A stretch of 64,000 nt of DNA from Sphaerisporangium krabiense (GTDB lineage Bacteria > Actinomycetota > Actinomycetes > Streptosporangiales > Streptosporangiaceae), in the NCBI RefSeq assembly GCF_014200435.1, contig NZ_JACHBR010000001.1:5150001-5214000 (forward strand), given 5' to 3'. Both the position numbers and the translations under genes were made by a program. Position 1 is the first letter of the stretch; every line of letters begins with the position of its first letter. Below are positions 17,503 to 26,875 of this stretch, one piece after another. The notes under the pieces were generated by a model, which was not told where the DNA came from, did not search any database, and worked only from the letters and a program-made list of their open reading frames with translations.

Positions 17503-18261
17503 ATGATTCGCGCCAGAGGTCTGCGCCGGACCTTCGCCACCAAGACCGCCACGATCGACGCCGTCCAAGGGGTGGATCTCGACGTCTCGCCCGGTGAGAT
17601 CGTCGGGTTCCTCGGGCCCAACGGCGCGGGGAAGACCACCACGATGCGCATGCTCACCACGCTGCTGCGCCCCACCGGAGGCACGGCCACCGTCGCGGGC
17701 CACGACCTGCTGACCGAGCCCGCCGAGGTCAGGCGCCGCATCGGCTACGTGCCCCAGGGCGGCGCCATCGGCCCCGGCGGGCTGCTCGGCGAGGAGCTCG
17801 AACTCCAGGCCCGGCTGTACGGCATGGGCCGCGCCGAGGCCCGCGCCCGGGCGTCCGCCGCCCTCGCCGAGTTCGGCCTCGACGGCATGGCCGGCCGCCC
17901 CGCGGGGTCGCTGTCGGGCGGGGAGCGGCGGCGGGCCGACATCGCCATGGGCCTCGTCCACGAGCCCGCCCTGCTCTTCCTGGACGAGCCCTCGACCGGC
18001 CTCGATCCGCGCGCCCGCGCCGGGCTCTGGGAGCACATCCGGCGGTCGCGATCGGAGGCCGGGCTGACCGTCTTCCTCAGCACCCACTACCTGGACGAGG
18101 CCGACGCCCTCTGCGACCGCGTCCTGATCATGAACGCCGGCCGCGTCGCGGGCGAGGGGGCCCCCGCCGACCTGAAGAGCCGCATCGGCCCCGCCGCCAC
18201 CCTCGACGACGTCTTCCTCACCCTCACCGGCCGTCCTCTGAAGGAGACCCCCGCCGCATGA
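17503..18261 (+). CDS. ABC exporter ATP-binding protein (DrrA-like)
   Basis: A 252-residue nucleotide-binding subunit. Walker A is GPNGAGKTTT, the Q-loop GYVPQGG, the ABC signature LSGGERRRADIA, Walker B LLFLDEPSTGLD and the switch His in FLSTHYLDEAD. The layout and the C-terminal tail after the ATPase core (residues about 215-252, LKSRIGPAATLDDVFLTLTGR) are those of the DrrA/antibiotic-resistance branch of ABC-2 exporters. It overlaps the permease gene in ATGA. The cargo is unknown; drug or lipid export is the usual job of this branch. Confidence 0.9.
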   Translation: MIRARGLRRTFATKTATIDAVQGVDLDVSPGEIVGFLGPNGAGKTTTMRMLTTLLRPTGGTATVAGHDLLTEPAEVRRRIGYVPQGGAIGPGGLLGEELELQARLYGMGRAEARARASAALAEFGLDGMAGRPAGSLSGGERRRADIAMGLVHEPALLFLDEPSTGLDPRARAGLWEHIRRSRSEAGLTVFLSTHYLDEADALCDRVLIMNAGRVAGEGAPADLKSRIGPAATLDDVFLTLTGRPLKETPAA

Positions 18262-18983
18262 CCGCCCTGATCCTCGCCAGGTTCTACATCCGCCAGACGA
18301 TGCGCACCAAGGCGGCGCTGGTGTTCGGCGCGCTGCAGCCGGTGCTGTTCCTGTTCCTGTTCGGCCCGCTGTTCGCACGCAGCGGCGTCGGGTCCTGGGA
18401 CGTCCTCGTCCCCGGCCTGCTCATGCAGCTCGGGCTGCTCAGCGCGGGCATGAGCGGCTTCGGCATCGTCTTCGACCAGCGCTTCGGCGTGCTGGAACGC
18501 CTGCGCGTCACCCCGGCGGGCCGCGTCTCCCTGCTGCTCGGCCGCGTGCTGAAGGACGCGCTGGTCCTGCTGATCCAGGCGGCCGGCCTCATCGCCCTCG
18601 GCTACGCCCTCGGCCTGCGCGCGCCGCTCCCCGGCGTCCTGCTCGGCACGCTGCTGGTCCTGCTGCTCGCGATCGGCCTGGCCTCGCTGTCGTACGCGAT
18701 CGCGCTCACCCTGAACCAGGACCTGTTCGCGCCCATCATGAGCACGGTGCTGGTCCCGCTGCTCCTGCTCTCCGGCGCGCTGCTCCCCATGACCCTGGCC
18801 CCGGCCTGGCTGGACGTGCTGTCCCACCTCACGCCGTTCCGCTACGCGGTGGACGCCCTGCGCGCCCTCTACGCCGGCGCCTACACCTCCGCCCCCGCCC
18901 TCGTCGGCGCCGCCGTCACCCTCGCCTTCACCGTCCTGACCCTCGCCCTGGCCACCCGCCGCTTCCACCACGAGAACGCCTGA
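18258..18983 (+). CDS. ABC-2 type exporter permease (DrrB-like)
   Basis: A 241-residue membrane protein with six hydrophobic segments and the ABC-2 signature toward the end (PLLLLSGALLPMTLAPAWLDVLSHLTPFRYAVDALRAL). It forms the membrane channel for the ATPase encoded immediately upstream with a four-base ATGA overlap. The FGIVFDQRFGVLERLRVTP loop between helices 2 and 3 is the coupling-helix region found in DrrB relatives. The gene ends ten bases before a strong terminator. Confidence 0.9.
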   Translation: MTALILARFYIRQTMRTKAALVFGALQPVLFLFLFGPLFARSGVGSWDVLVPGLLMQLGLLSAGMSGFGIVFDQRFGVLERLRVTPAGRVSLLLGRVLKDALVLLIQAAGLIALGYALGLRAPLPGVLLGTLLVLLLAIGLASLSYAIALTLNQDLFAPIMSTVLVPLLLLSGALLPMTLAPAWLDVLSHLTPFRYAVDALRALYAGAYTSAPALVGAAVTLAFTVLTLALATRRFHHENA

Positions 18984-18992
18984 CGTCCGAAA

Positions 18993-19034
18993 GACCAAGG
19001 AGGCGGGAGCGCGACCGCTCCCGCCTCCTTGGTC
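18993..19034. terminator. Strong bidirectional terminator
   Basis: A perfect 19-bp inverted repeat (arms starting GACCAAGGAGGCGGG) with a four-base CGAC loop lies between the convergent exporter operon and the DUF5941 gene. It is the longest perfect hairpin I found in the window. Confidence 0.85.
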
Positions 19035-19040
19035 ATGCCC

Positions 19041-19760
19041 TCACGCCTTGTCGGCCTCGCCGGTGGCCTGTTCCATGGCCTCCTCGGGGGAGGCCTCCAG
19101 GTCGTCGGAGGCCTGGGCGGGAGAGGCCTGCTTGTCCAGGCGCACCCAGCTCGTGACGCTCTCGACGGCGAACAGCACGCCGAGGTACAGGCACAGGGCG
19201 GCCACGACCCAGGTGAGCACGCCGAGGGCCGCGCCCACGCCGAGCAGGAGCAGGCGGGTCTCCCAGCCGAGGCCGGCCTGGAACACCCACGGGGCCGGCC
19301 AGATGCCCTGGCGGGTGCGGTACACCGTGTCGTAGGTGTGGTAGCCGACCACGTAGATCAGCACGAACAGCAGCCACTTGGGGGTGTCCGCCGCCAGGCC
19401 GAGCAGGATGACGGTGAGGAACTCGGCGCCCCGGAGCAGCGGCGGGACCAGCCAGTCGAACCGGCCCAGGTGGTCGCGCGGCGCGGTGGGGATCACCAGC
19501 ACGAGCATCGCGACCACCGGCAGCAGCATGACCGCGCCCGTGCCGTCCCCGAGCAGGCCGCTCGCGCCGATCGCGATCACGGCGGCCAGCGCCACGAGGG
19601 TGGCGGGGACCGGGGGCAGGCCCGGCCCCATCGCGCCGCGCAGCAGCGCCACCAGCGGGCCGTCGTCCCGGTAGGCGAGCAGGCGCGCCGTCTGCACGCG
19701 GCGGCGCTCCTCGTCGGGGTCGGGGACGGGGGCGGCGGCGGCCTGCGGATGGGTGATCAT
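19041..19760 (-). CDS. DUF5941 family membrane protein
   Basis: A 239-residue protein with about five transmembrane helices after a soluble 45-residue N-terminus. The core LGRFDWLVPPLLRGAEFLTVILLGL and TYDTVYRTRQG are what I take as the DUF5941 signature, with moderate certainty. Its ATG overlaps the stop of the CDP-alcohol phosphotransferase-like gene (ATGA), and in my recollection of related actinomycetes this domain is part of the same polypeptide as that enzyme, so here the protein appears split in two. It should act with that enzyme in the membrane; its function is unknown. Confidence 0.7.
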   Translation of the reverse strand: MITHPQAAAAPVPDPDEERRRVQTARLLAYRDDGPLVALLRGAMGPGLPPVPATLVALAAVIAIGASGLLGDGTGAVMLLPVVAMLVLVIPTAPRDHLGRFDWLVPPLLRGAEFLTVILLGLAADTPKWLLFVLIYVVGYHTYDTVYRTRQGIWPAPWVFQAGLGWETRLLLLGVGAALGVLTWVVAALCLYLGVLFAVESVTSWVRLDKQASPAQASDDLEASPEEAMEQATGEADKA

Positions 19761-21334
19761 GCGAGCGACCTCATGAGACGTCCGGTGAGCGTGTAGGCGG
19801 CGGCGATCGTGCCCCAGATGACCAGCGTGAGGAACGTGATGCGGGGCTCGAAGATCGCCGCGGTGATCGCGATGGCGGCGAACCGCTCGCCGATCGGGAA
19901 GACGATCATCTTGCGCGCCCAGTGGACGGCGCGGAACCGCCCGGCGCGCGTCCAGAGCTTGAGCAGGCCGCGCACGCCGCCGGTGCGGGTGTTGCGGCGC
20001 TTCTCCAGCGCGTCGCGCAGAGGACGGTCGTCGGGGACGTTCAGCGCCAGCGTGGGCAGGGGGACCGGCGGCTTGCGGCGGTTGGCCACGCCGAAGGAGA
20101 AGTCCAGCAGGTGGCGCACGGACTGCACCGACAGGGCGACCAGCGCCAGCGTCCAGACGTCGCCCTGGCCCGCGACGAGCGAGCCGACGGCGAGGCCCGC
20201 GAACACGACGTACTCCTTGGCGCGGTCGAAGGTCGCGTCCAGCCAGGCGCCGAGCACGCCGAACTTGCGGGCGTACCGGGCGAGCTGGCCGTCCACGCAG
20301 TCGAACACGAAGGCGAAGTAGATCAGCAGGCCGCCGGCCACCGCGCCCGCGCGCGTGCCCGTCGCGAAGGCCACCGCCGAGAGCACGCCGAGCGCGATCG
20401 AGATCAGCGTGACCTGGTTCGGGGTGAGGCCGCGCCGGGCCGCCCAGCGGGCGATGAAGCGCGAGTAGGTGCTGACGAAGTACGTGGTGAAGAAGCCGTC
20501 CGCGCCCTTGACCGCGTTGTTGAGCCGCGCCCGGTCCTCGTCGATGCCGGCCATGGCGGCCACGGCGGCGTCGGTCTCGGCCTGGGAGCGGACGCGGGCG
20601 TAGAACAGGTCCCTGCGGCCGCGGATGCCGACCGACACGCCCCTGCGGACCAGGCCCAGCACGAGGAGCTGGACGAGATCGTCCTCGGGCCCGAACAGGT
20701 GCGCCATGTCGGCCAGCTCGCGCGCGGCCTCGGCCAGGACGGCGGCGTGCCGCTGGTGGACGTGCACCGGGCCGAGCAGGACGGCGTTCGGGCGGGTGAC
20801 CGCGTGGAAGGCCGAGCCCACGGACACCACGCGGGTGCGGCTCACGCGGGCCCGGACCATGAGGCCTTCGAGGTCGCGGTCGCCGATCTCCGGCTCGGCC
20901 TCCTCGATGGGGACGTCGTAGCCGACCGGCTCGCCGTTCTCGTCCTCCTCGCGGGGCTCCTTGGCGACCAGGGCGAGCGCGCCGCGCTTGGACTTGATGA
21001 TCTGGTAGATCAGCTCGTCGTGGACGACGGCCCCGGAGGGGATGAGGAAGAGGTTGTCGCCCGCGGTCTCGGCGGCGTCGGCGAGCGCCCGCAGGTCGGC
21101 GGCGGTGTCGGCGGACTCGACGACCCGCGCGGCATGCCGGCGGTGATCGTCGGCGTCGGCGGGGCGGACGATGGCGACGGGCTCCGGGTCCATGGCGGTG
21201 AGCTGGCCGTACAGCCGTGCCAGGACGGTAGGGGAGCCGGGGAGCGACGTCAGCGCCAGGCGGGCGGGCGGGACGTTCGGCTCGTCGTAAGCGATCGGGC
21301 CGGGCGAGGCGCCCAGCAGGACCACGCGGGTCAT
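19757..21334 (-). CDS. Nucleotidyltransferase-like / CDP-alcohol phosphatidyltransferase fusion
   Basis: A 525-residue protein. The first 270 residues look like a sugar-nucleotide-transferase-type domain (VVLLGASPGP, a diverged start, and VHDELIYQIIKSKRGALALV). The second half is a CDP-alcohol phosphotransferase with the full motif: DCVDGQLAR, eight residues, G, then LDATFD, which supplies the four metal-binding aspartates. Several membrane helices surround it. This arrangement resembles bifunctional enzymes that make and use CDP-inositol-like donors for phospholipid or compatible-solute synthesis, but the diverged N-terminal domain may be inactive. The exact alcohol substrate is unknown. The ATG is preceded by AAGGG. 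Confidence 0.75.
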   Translation of the reverse strand: MTRVVLLGASPGPIAYDEPNVPPARLALTSLPGSPTVLARLYGQLTAMDPEPVAIVRPADADDHRRHAARVVESADTAADLRALADAAETAGDNLFLIPSGAVVHDELIYQIIKSKRGALALVAKEPREEDENGEPVGYDVPIEEAEPEIGDRDLEGLMVRARVSRTRVVSVGSAFHAVTRPNAVLLGPVHVHQRHAAVLAEAARELADMAHLFGPEDDLVQLLVLGLVRRGVSVGIRGRRDLFYARVRSQAETDAAVAAMAGIDEDRARLNNAVKGADGFFTTYFVSTYSRFIARWAARRGLTPNQVTLISIALGVLSAVAFATGTRAGAVAGGLLIYFAFVFDCVDGQLARYARKFGVLGAWLDATFDRAKEYVVFAGLAVGSLVAGQGDVWTLALVALSVQSVRHLLDFSFGVANRRKPPVPLPTLALNVPDDRPLRDALEKRRNTRTGGVRGLLKLWTRAGRFRAVHWARKMIVFPIGERFAAIAITAAIFEPRITFLTLVIWGTIAAAYTLTGRLMRSLA

Positions 21335-21602
21335 GTCACCCTTTCAGGCAGCGTGCGGGGACCGGCGGCGGACATCTCAGGGCGTCGCCAGGGGAAAAAG
21401 TTTAGTGACTGTTCGCCTGGAGGATGCCATCGAGGGTTGACCCGAGATCGATTCGTCGCTTGGCGGTGTCAGATCACCTTTATTGAATTTTGAGCGGTTT
21501 TACGATGTTTGTCCATATTTGTAGGCGTCGCATGTCGGGATTCAGCCCCCCGAACGGCATCGGGGCCGTCGCGGCGCGTCCGCGCATCTCTAGACTGGGC
21601 GG
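21335..21602. other. Divergent intergenic region with leaderless recO promoter
   Basis: No gene is seen. A TAGACT -10 box at 21591-21596 lies six bases before the recO GTG, so recO is probably leaderless. The middle of the region (about 21470-21530) is AT-rich compared with its surroundings and may hold the -35 or upstream elements of both divergent genes. Confidence 0.5.
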
Positions 21603-22331
21603 GTGAACCTCTACCGCGACGAGGGCATCGTGCTGCGCACCCAGAAGCTGGGCGAGGCCGACCGTATCGTCACGGTCCTGACCAGACGCACGGGCAAGGT
21701 CCGCGGGGTCGCCAAGGGCGTCCGGCGCACCATGTCCAGGTTCGGCGCGCGGCTCGAACCCTTCACGCACATCGACGTGCAGTTCCACACCGGGCGCTCG
21801 CTCGACGTGGTCACCCAGGTCGAGACGCTCAGGCCGTACGGCGAGGCCCTGGTCTCCGACTACCCCCGCTACACCGCGGGAACCGCCATGCTGGAGACCG
21901 CCGACCGTCTGGTCATGGGCGAGAAGGAACCCGCGCTGCGGCAGTTCCTGCTGCTGGTCGGCGGCCTGCGCACCCTCGCGGACGGCGACCACGAGGCCCG
22001 GCTGGTCCTCGACGCCTACTTCCTGCGCTCGCTGGCCGTCGCCGGATACGCCCCCGCGCTCGACTCCTGCGCGCGCTGCTCCACGCCCGCCATCCGGGCC
22101 TTCGCCATCGCGGCGGGCGGCGTGGTCTGCGGCGGCTGCCGTCCACCCGGCGCCGCCGTCCCCGCGGCCGAGACCATCGGCCTCATGATCGCCCTCACCC
22201 GCGGCGACTGGGCCTCCGCCGACGCCTCCGAGCAGCGCCACCGCGCCGAGTGCAGCGGCCTGGTCGCGGCTTACCTGCAATGGCACCTCGAACACGGAAT
22301 ACGCTCGCTACGACACGTCGAGCGGGTCTGA
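21603..22331 (+). CDS. recO: DNA repair protein RecO
   Basis: A 242-residue recombination mediator that helps load RecA in the RecFOR pathway. The N-terminal OB fold is recognisable ([41 protein letters not shown]), and the zinc finger in the second half has four cysteines in CARCSTP and VVCGGC. The gene starts with GTG behind a leaderless promoter. It is followed, as in many actinomycetes, by the isoprenyl transferase gene 49 bases downstream. Confidence 0.95.
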   Translation: MNLYRDEGIVLRTQKLGEADRIVTVLTRRTGKVRGVAKGVRRTMSRFGARLEPFTHIDVQFHTGRSLDVVTQVETLRPYGEALVSDYPRYTAGTAMLETADRLVMGEKEPALRQFLLLVGGLRTLADGDHEARLVLDAYFLRSLAVAGYAPALDSCARCSTPAIRAFAIAAGGVVCGGCRPPGAAVPAAETIGLMIALTRGDWASADASEQRHRAECSGLVAAYLQWHLEHGIRSLRHVERV

Positions 22332-22380
22332 GACCGCCCGGTCGTCGCGGCACTCCCGACACCCACAGGAGAAGCAGATC

Positions 22381-23184
22381 GTGAACGTCCGTCCGCCGAG
22401 CCCGCACCCGTCGGGGGCCGTGCCCCCGTCGATCCCGCGGGACCTGATCCCCCGGCACGTCGCCATCGTCATGGACGGCAACGGGCGGTGGGCCAAGGCC
22501 AGGGGGCTGCCGAGGACGGAGGGACACCGGGCGGGGGAGGCGTCGCTGTTCGACGTGATCGAGGGGGCCATCGAGCTCGGCATCCCCAACCTGTCGGCCT
22601 ACGCCTTCTCGACCGAGAACTGGCGCCGATCCCCGGACGAGGTGCGCTTCCTCATGGGGTTCAACCGCGAGGTGATCCGCAGGCGCAGGGACGAGCTGAA
22701 CGCCATGGGCGTGCGCGTCCGCTGGGCCGGACGGCCCGGCAGGCTGTGGAAGAGCGTCATCAACGAGCTCCAGGAGGCGGAGCAGATGACGCGCGGCAAC
22801 CGCACGCTGAACCTGCAGTTCTGCGTCAACTACGGCGGCCGCGCCGAGATCGTCGACGCCGCCGTGCGCCTGGCCGAGGACATCGCCGCCGGCCGGGTCA
22901 AGCCCGGCAAGGTCTCCGAGCGCGTCTTCGCCCGCTACCTGGACGAGCCCGAGATGCCGGACGTCGACCTGTTCCTGCGGTCCTCCGGCGAGCAGCGCAC
23001 GTCCAACTTCCTGCTCTGGCAGTCCGCCTACGCCGAGATGGTCTTCCTCAACCGGCTCTGGCCCGACTTCGACCGCCGCGACCTCTGGCAGGCCTGCGAG
23101 GTCTACGCCAAGCGCGACAGAAGGTACGGCGGCGCTGTGCCCAACCCCGTGGCCGATCCCGACCCCGACCTCGACCTCGACTGA
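22381..23184 (+). CDS. uppS: Isoprenyl transferase (cis-prenyl / undecaprenyl-type diphosphate synthase)
   Basis: A 267-residue cis-prenyltransferase that makes long polyprenyl diphosphate for cell-wall lipid carriers. The active-site start [24 protein letters not shown], the FSTENW motif and the C-terminal [26 protein letters not shown] all match the family. The GTG start has AGGAG nine bases upstream. The last residues (DPDPDLDLD) are a low-complexity acidic tail encoded by GAC/CCC repeats. Location after recO is a conserved actinobacterial arrangement. Confidence 0.95.
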   Translation: MNVRPPSPHPSGAVPPSIPRDLIPRHVAIVMDGNGRWAKARGLPRTEGHRAGEASLFDVIEGAIELGIPNLSAYAFSTENWRRSPDEVRFLMGFNREVIRRRRDELNAMGVRVRWAGRPGRLWKSVINELQEAEQMTRGNRTLNLQFCVNYGGRAEIVDAAVRLAEDIAAGRVKPGKVSERVFARYLDEPEMPDVDLFLRSSGEQRTSNFLLWQSAYAEMVFLNRLWPDFDRRDLWQACEVYAKRDRRYGGAVPNPVADPDPDLDLD

Positions 23185-23188
23185 GGTC

Positions 23189-23737
23189 TCAAGCCCTCCT
23201 GCGGGCCCGGTAGGCGGCGACGTGCATGCGGTTGCCGCAGGTGCGGCTGTCGCAGTAGACGCGGGAGCGGTTGCGGGACTCGTCCACGAAGACCTTGTCG
23301 CAGTCGGGGGCGGCGCAGGTGCGCAGCCGCTCCCACTCGTTCTCGACCAGCAGGTGGGCCAGCGCCACCCCGCAGTCGGCCGCGAGGTGCTCGGCGGCCG
23401 ACGCCCCCGGCGCGAAGTAGTGGACGTGCAGCGGCCAGCCGTCGTGCTCGGTCAGGCGGGCCGCGATGCGGGTGCGCTCCAGCAGGACGTTCAGCAGGGT
23501 CACCGCCGCGCCCGCGTCGGGCGCGGCGAACACCTCCTGGAAGGTCGCGCGCAGGGCGCGCACCTCGGCCAGGTCGGCCTCGGTGACGGACCCGAGGCCG
23601 CTCACCTGGTGACGTTCCAGGTAGGCGTGCAGGGCGGCGACGTCGGTGAGCCAGTCAGGGCCGCCGGTCTCGGGCGCGGAGTTGACCAGATCGGCGGCCG
23701 CGGCGAGCGAGCACACCATGTCATGACTCAACGGCAT
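23189..23737 (-). CDS. CGNR zinc-finger protein with ABATE-like stress domain
   Basis: A 182-residue protein. The C-terminus has the treble-clef CGNR zinc finger: LRTCAAPDCDKVFVDESRNRSRVYCDSRTCGNRMHVAAYRARRR, with four cysteines and the name-giving CGNR. The N-terminal part (DLVNSAPETGGPDWLTDVAALHAYL) matches the ABATE/DUF1470 domain that precedes this finger. The family is thought to act as transcriptional regulators, some linked to stress. It converges on the isoprenyl transferase gene with only a four-base gap and lies downstream of zur. Confidence 0.85.
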   Translation of the reverse strand: MPLSHDMVCSLAAAADLVNSAPETGGPDWLTDVAALHAYLERHQVSGLGSVTEADLAEVRALRATFQEVFAAPDAGAAVTLLNVLLERTRIAARLTEHDGWPLHVHYFAPGASAAEHLAADCGVALAHLLVENEWERLRTCAAPDCDKVFVDESRNRSRVYCDSRTCGNRMHVAAYRARRRA

Positions 23738-23866
23738 GGGCTCCCCCTCGGGCGGGGCGCGGGCGGGCCGCGCGCACGGCGGTTTCCACGTCGAGGGCGG
23801 CGAGGCCCTCCCGTTTCCCCTTCCCGGAAGCGTATCCCGACTTCGCGCGGGCGCGTCCCGCCGTTG

Positions 23867-24256
23867 TCAGCCCGCCGAGGCGACCTGCGCGCAGGAGCCG
23901 CAGGTGCCGAACACCTCGACGGTGTGCGTGACCGCCGTGAAGCCGTGCTCGGCGCCCACCGCCTCGGCCCACCGCTCGACGGCGGGCCCGGCCACCTCGA
24001 CCGTGTGGCCGCAGCGCCGGCACACCAGGTGATGGTGGTGGGTGCCGGTGGCGCAGGCGCGGTAGACCGACTCGCCGTCGTCGGTGCGCAGGACGTCGAC
24101 CTGGCCGGAGTCGGCCAGCGACTGGAGCGCACGGTACACGGTGGTGAGGCCGATCTTCGCCCCACCGGCCCGCATCTCTGCGTAGATGTCCTGAGCGCTG
24201 CGGAATCCCTCGCTTAGCTGGAGAATGTCCCGTACGGCGTCACGGCGGCTCGTCAT
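23867..24256 (-). CDS. zur: Fur family zinc uptake regulator (Zur/FurB)
   Basis: A 129-residue Fur-type repressor. It has the winged helix (TSRRDAVRDILQLSEGFRSAQDIYAEMRAGGAKIGLTTVYRAL), the His-rich hinge GTHHHHLVCRRCGHTVEV and two CxxC pairs (CRRC and CGSC) that bind structural zinc. It lies last in an operon with znuA, znuC and znuB, starting 35 bases after the permease stop, which points to zinc rather than iron. AGGAG lies eight bases before the ATG. It likely represses the znuA promoter through the box at 26890-26904. Confidence 0.9.
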   Translation of the reverse strand: MTSRRDAVRDILQLSEGFRSAQDIYAEMRAGGAKIGLTTVYRALQSLADSGQVDVLRTDDGESVYRACATGTHHHHLVCRRCGHTVEVAGPAVERWAEAVGAEHGFTAVTHTVEVFGTCGSCAQVASAG

Positions 24257-24290
24257 GGGCTGCACTCCTGTGTACGGCGCGAGCGCGCGG

Positions 24291-25124
24291 TTAGGGGCCG
24301 GCCTGCTGAGCGCGGCCCCGCCGTACGAATCTACCCACGCCAAGGGCGATGACGAACCCGGACAAGGCGAGCAGAACGATCGCCGCGCCCGGCGCCACCC
24401 CCGCGTAGAAGGCGGAGGTGAGCCCGCCCACCGTCGCGATGACGCCGAGGCCCATGGCCAGCAGCATGGTGGTCACGAAGCCCCGGGTGATCTGCTGGCT
24501 GGTCGCCACCGGCACGACCATCAGCGCGCTCACCAGCAGCAGCCCCACCACCCGCATCGCGATCACGACGGTGAGCGCGGCGGTGACCGCGACCAGCAGG
24601 CTGAGGAAGCGCACCGGCAGGCCGTTGACCCGGGCGACGTCCTCGTCCTGGCACAGCACGAACAGCTCGCGGCCGAAGACCGCGACCACGCCGAGCACGA
24701 AGGCGGCCAGCACCGCGATCACCCACACGTCCTGCCCGCTCACGCTGGAGATCGAGCCGAACAGATAGGACGTCAGCGTCGCGTTGCTGCCGCCGGGGGC
24801 GAGCCCGATGAGCAGTACGCCGCCCGCGATGCCGCCGTAGAAGAGCAGCGCCAGCGCCACGTCGCCGGTGGTGCGGCCGCGCGCCCGCACCAGCTCGATC
24901 GCGACCGCCCCCAGCACGGCCACCACGACGGCGGTGAGCACGGGGGCGGTGCCGGTCAGGAAGCCGAGCGCCACGCCGGTGAGCGCGACGTGGCCGATGC
25001 CGTCGCCGAGCAGGGCGAGGCGGCGCTGGACGATGAAGGTGCCGACCGCCGGGGCCGACAGGCCGACCAGCAGCGCGGCGGCCAGCGCCCGCCACATGAA
25101 GTCGTACCGCAGCATCTCGATCAT
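24291..25124 (-). CDS. znuB: Zinc ABC transporter permease
   Basis: A 277-residue ABC-3 family permease with eight or nine hydrophobic helices. LLGDGIGHVALTGVALGFL near residue 40 is the family signature, and VVGLLLVSALMVVPVATSQQ marks the later core. It forms the membrane channel for high-affinity metal import together with the ATPase and binding protein encoded just upstream; start and stop overlap in ATGA. Zinc is inferred from the Zur gene that follows and from the Zur box in front of the operon; manganese transporters share this fold. Confidence 0.88.
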   Translation of the reverse strand: MIEMLRYDFMWRALAAALLVGLSAPAVGTFIVQRRLALLGDGIGHVALTGVALGFLTGTAPVLTAVVVAVLGAVAIELVRARGRTTGDVALALLFYGGIAGGVLLIGLAPGGSNATLTSYLFGSISSVSGQDVWVIAVLAAFVLGVVAVFGRELFVLCQDEDVARVNGLPVRFLSLLVAVTAALTVVIAMRVVGLLLVSALMVVPVATSQQITRGFVTTMLLAMGLGVIATVGGLTSAFYAGVAPGAAIVLLALSGFVIALGVGRFVRRGRAQQAGP

Positions 25125-25915
25125 CGCGCGGCCCCCGGTCCCGGCAGGTCGGCGGGATGGTGGACGGCCGGGTGGACGGGTTCGCCGTGCGGGGGAGCGC
25201 CGTCGTGGACGACGAGGCCGTCGCGCAGGACCACCGACCGGGTGATCAGCGGTGCCAACGGCCCCAGCTCGTGCGCGACCAGCAGGACGGTCTTGCCCCG
25301 CTCCACCAGCGCGGCCAGCGTGGCGGCCAGGTGCCGCTGGTTCTCCGCGTCCACGCCCGCCGTCGGCTCGTCCATGACGTAGGTGTCCGGGTCGCCGGCG
25401 AGCGCGCGGGCGATCAGGACCCGCTGCTGCTGGCCGCCCGACAGCCACCCCACCGGCTCGCCCGCGCGGGAGGTCAGGCCCACCGCGTCCAGCGCGCGGG
25501 CGACGGCGGCGCGGTCCTCGGCGCCGGCGCGGCGCAGGCGCCGCTGCCGGGCGACGCGGCCGGAGGCCACGATCTCGCGCACGGTCGCGGGCACGCCCCC
25601 GCCCACCGACAGCCGCTGGGGGACGTACCCGACGCGCCACCAGTCACGGAACCGGGCCGGCGGGACGCCGTACAACTCGGTGGAGCCGCCCGACAGGGGC
25701 GTCAGGCCGAGCAGGGCGCGGATCAGCGTGGACTTGCCCGAGCCGTTGGCCCCGAGCACGGCCACCACCTCGCCGGGGGTGACGCGCAGGTCGATGCCCC
25801 GCAGCACCGGGCGCCCGTCCAGCGCGACGCGGCCGTCGGCCATGGCGAACGCCGGCGGGGTGTCCGCCGTCACCGGCGGCGGGGCGACGCCGGTCGCCTG
25901 TGCGGATCGGGTCAT
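25121..25915 (-). CDS. znuC: Zinc ABC transporter ATP-binding protein
   Basis: A 264-residue ATPase subunit. Walker A is LGANGSGKSTL, the signature LSGGQQQRVLIARAL, Walker B YVMDEPTAGVD and the switch His in LLVAHELGPL. A proline-rich N-terminal extension of about 25 residues precedes the ATPase core, and a His-rich tail (EPVHPAVHHPAD) that might bind metal ends the protein. It overlaps both neighbours in ATGA sequences. An in-frame ATG two codons upstream is an alternative start. Confidence 0.88.
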   Translation of the reverse strand: MTRSAQATGVAPPPVTADTPPAFAMADGRVALDGRPVLRGIDLRVTPGEVVAVLGANGSGKSTLIRALLGLTPLSGGSTELYGVPPARFRDWWRVGYVPQRLSVGGGVPATVREIVASGRVARQRRLRRAGAEDRAAVARALDAVGLTSRAGEPVGWLSGGQQQRVLIARALAGDPDTYVMDEPTAGVDAENQRHLAATLAALVERGKTVLLVAHELGPLAPLITRSVVLRDGLVVHDGAPPHGEPVHPAVHHPADLPGPGAAR

Positions 25916-26868
25916 GGGCATCCCAGTGCGGTGCGGAGCGCGGACAGGTTGGCGCGCGCGGCGGACAGGTAGTCGCCTTGGGCGGGACGGCTCTCGATCG
26001 GGTTGAGCACGGCCGTCTTGGCGCCGATCTCGCCGGCGAGGACCTCGGCGACCTTGGGGCTGACGAGTTCCTCGGTGAAGATCGTGGTCACGCCCTCCTC
26101 GCGGGCGGTGGCGGCCACGCGGGCGATGCGGGCCGGGTCCGGCTCGGCCTCGGGGTCCAGGCCGCTGATGCCGACCTGCCGCAGGTTGTAACGTTCCGCC
26201 AGATAGCCGAACGCCGTGTGGCTGGTGACCATGGTGCGGGTGGTGCACCCGGCGAGGGTCCGGCGGAACTCGGCGTCCAGCGCGGTCAGCTCGCCCGCCG
26301 CGGTGCGGGCCCGCGAGGCGTAGCCGTCGGCGTGGGGGCGGTCGATCGCGGCGAGCCGCTCGCCGAGCTTGGTCACGACGGTGGCCAGCCGGGACGGGTC
26401 CAGCCACAGGTGGGGGTCGTAGGAGACGCCGTCGCCCGCGGAGCGCTGCTCGGTGGTGGCCGGCACCGTGGTCACCACCGAGGCGGCGTCGAAGGCCTTG
26501 CCGGCGGCGTGCTCCATGACGGCCTCGTCGAGAGCCGGCTGCACGCCCTTGATGTAGACGATCAGGTCGGCCCGCTCGATGTCGGCGATCTGGCGCGGCG
26601 TCAGCTCCAGATCGTGCGGCTCGACGCCGGGCTGGGTGAGGCCGGTCACCGCGGCGTCCTGGCCGCCGGCCTTCACGGAGATCCACTCCAGCGGGTAGAA
26701 GGCGGCCAGCACGGCCGGCCTGCCCTCGGCCTGGTCCGCGGAGGCTGTCACGCCCCCCGAGCAGGCGGCCGTGGTGAGCAGCGCGGCGGCGCCGAGCACG
26801 GCGGCGGCGCGCCGTCGCGGCCACGACAGCCGTCCGGCTCGGCGGGTTTTGGGCGAAAAGGGCAGCAC
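25912..26868 (-). CDS. znuA: Zinc ABC transporter substrate-binding lipoprotein
   Basis: A 318-residue metal-binding protein of the cluster A-I family. After an Arg-rich N-terminus the lipobox TTAACSG gives an anchored lipoprotein at the outer face of the membrane. Metal-ligand candidates are His in GVEPHDLELT, DPHLWLDPS, TSHTAFGYL and the Glu/Asp region TIFTEEL. The GTG start is supported by a promoter whose start point falls on it (leaderless). It heads the znuACB-zur operon. Confidence 0.88.
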   Translation of the reverse strand: MLPFSPKTRRAGRLSWPRRRAAAVLGAAALLTTAACSGGVTASADQAEGRPAVLAAFYPLEWISVKAGGQDAAVTGLTQPGVEPHDLELTPRQIADIERADLIVYIKGVQPALDEAVMEHAAGKAFDAASVVTTVPATTEQRSAGDGVSYDPHLWLDPSRLATVVTKLGERLAAIDRPHADGYASRARTAAGELTALDAEFRRTLAGCTTRTMVTSHTAFGYLAERYNLRQVGISGLDPEAEPDPARIARVAATAREEGVTTIFTEELVSPKVAEVLAGEIGAKTAVLNPIESRPAQGDYLSAARANLSALRTALGCP

Positions 26869-26875
26869 GAAGTCG

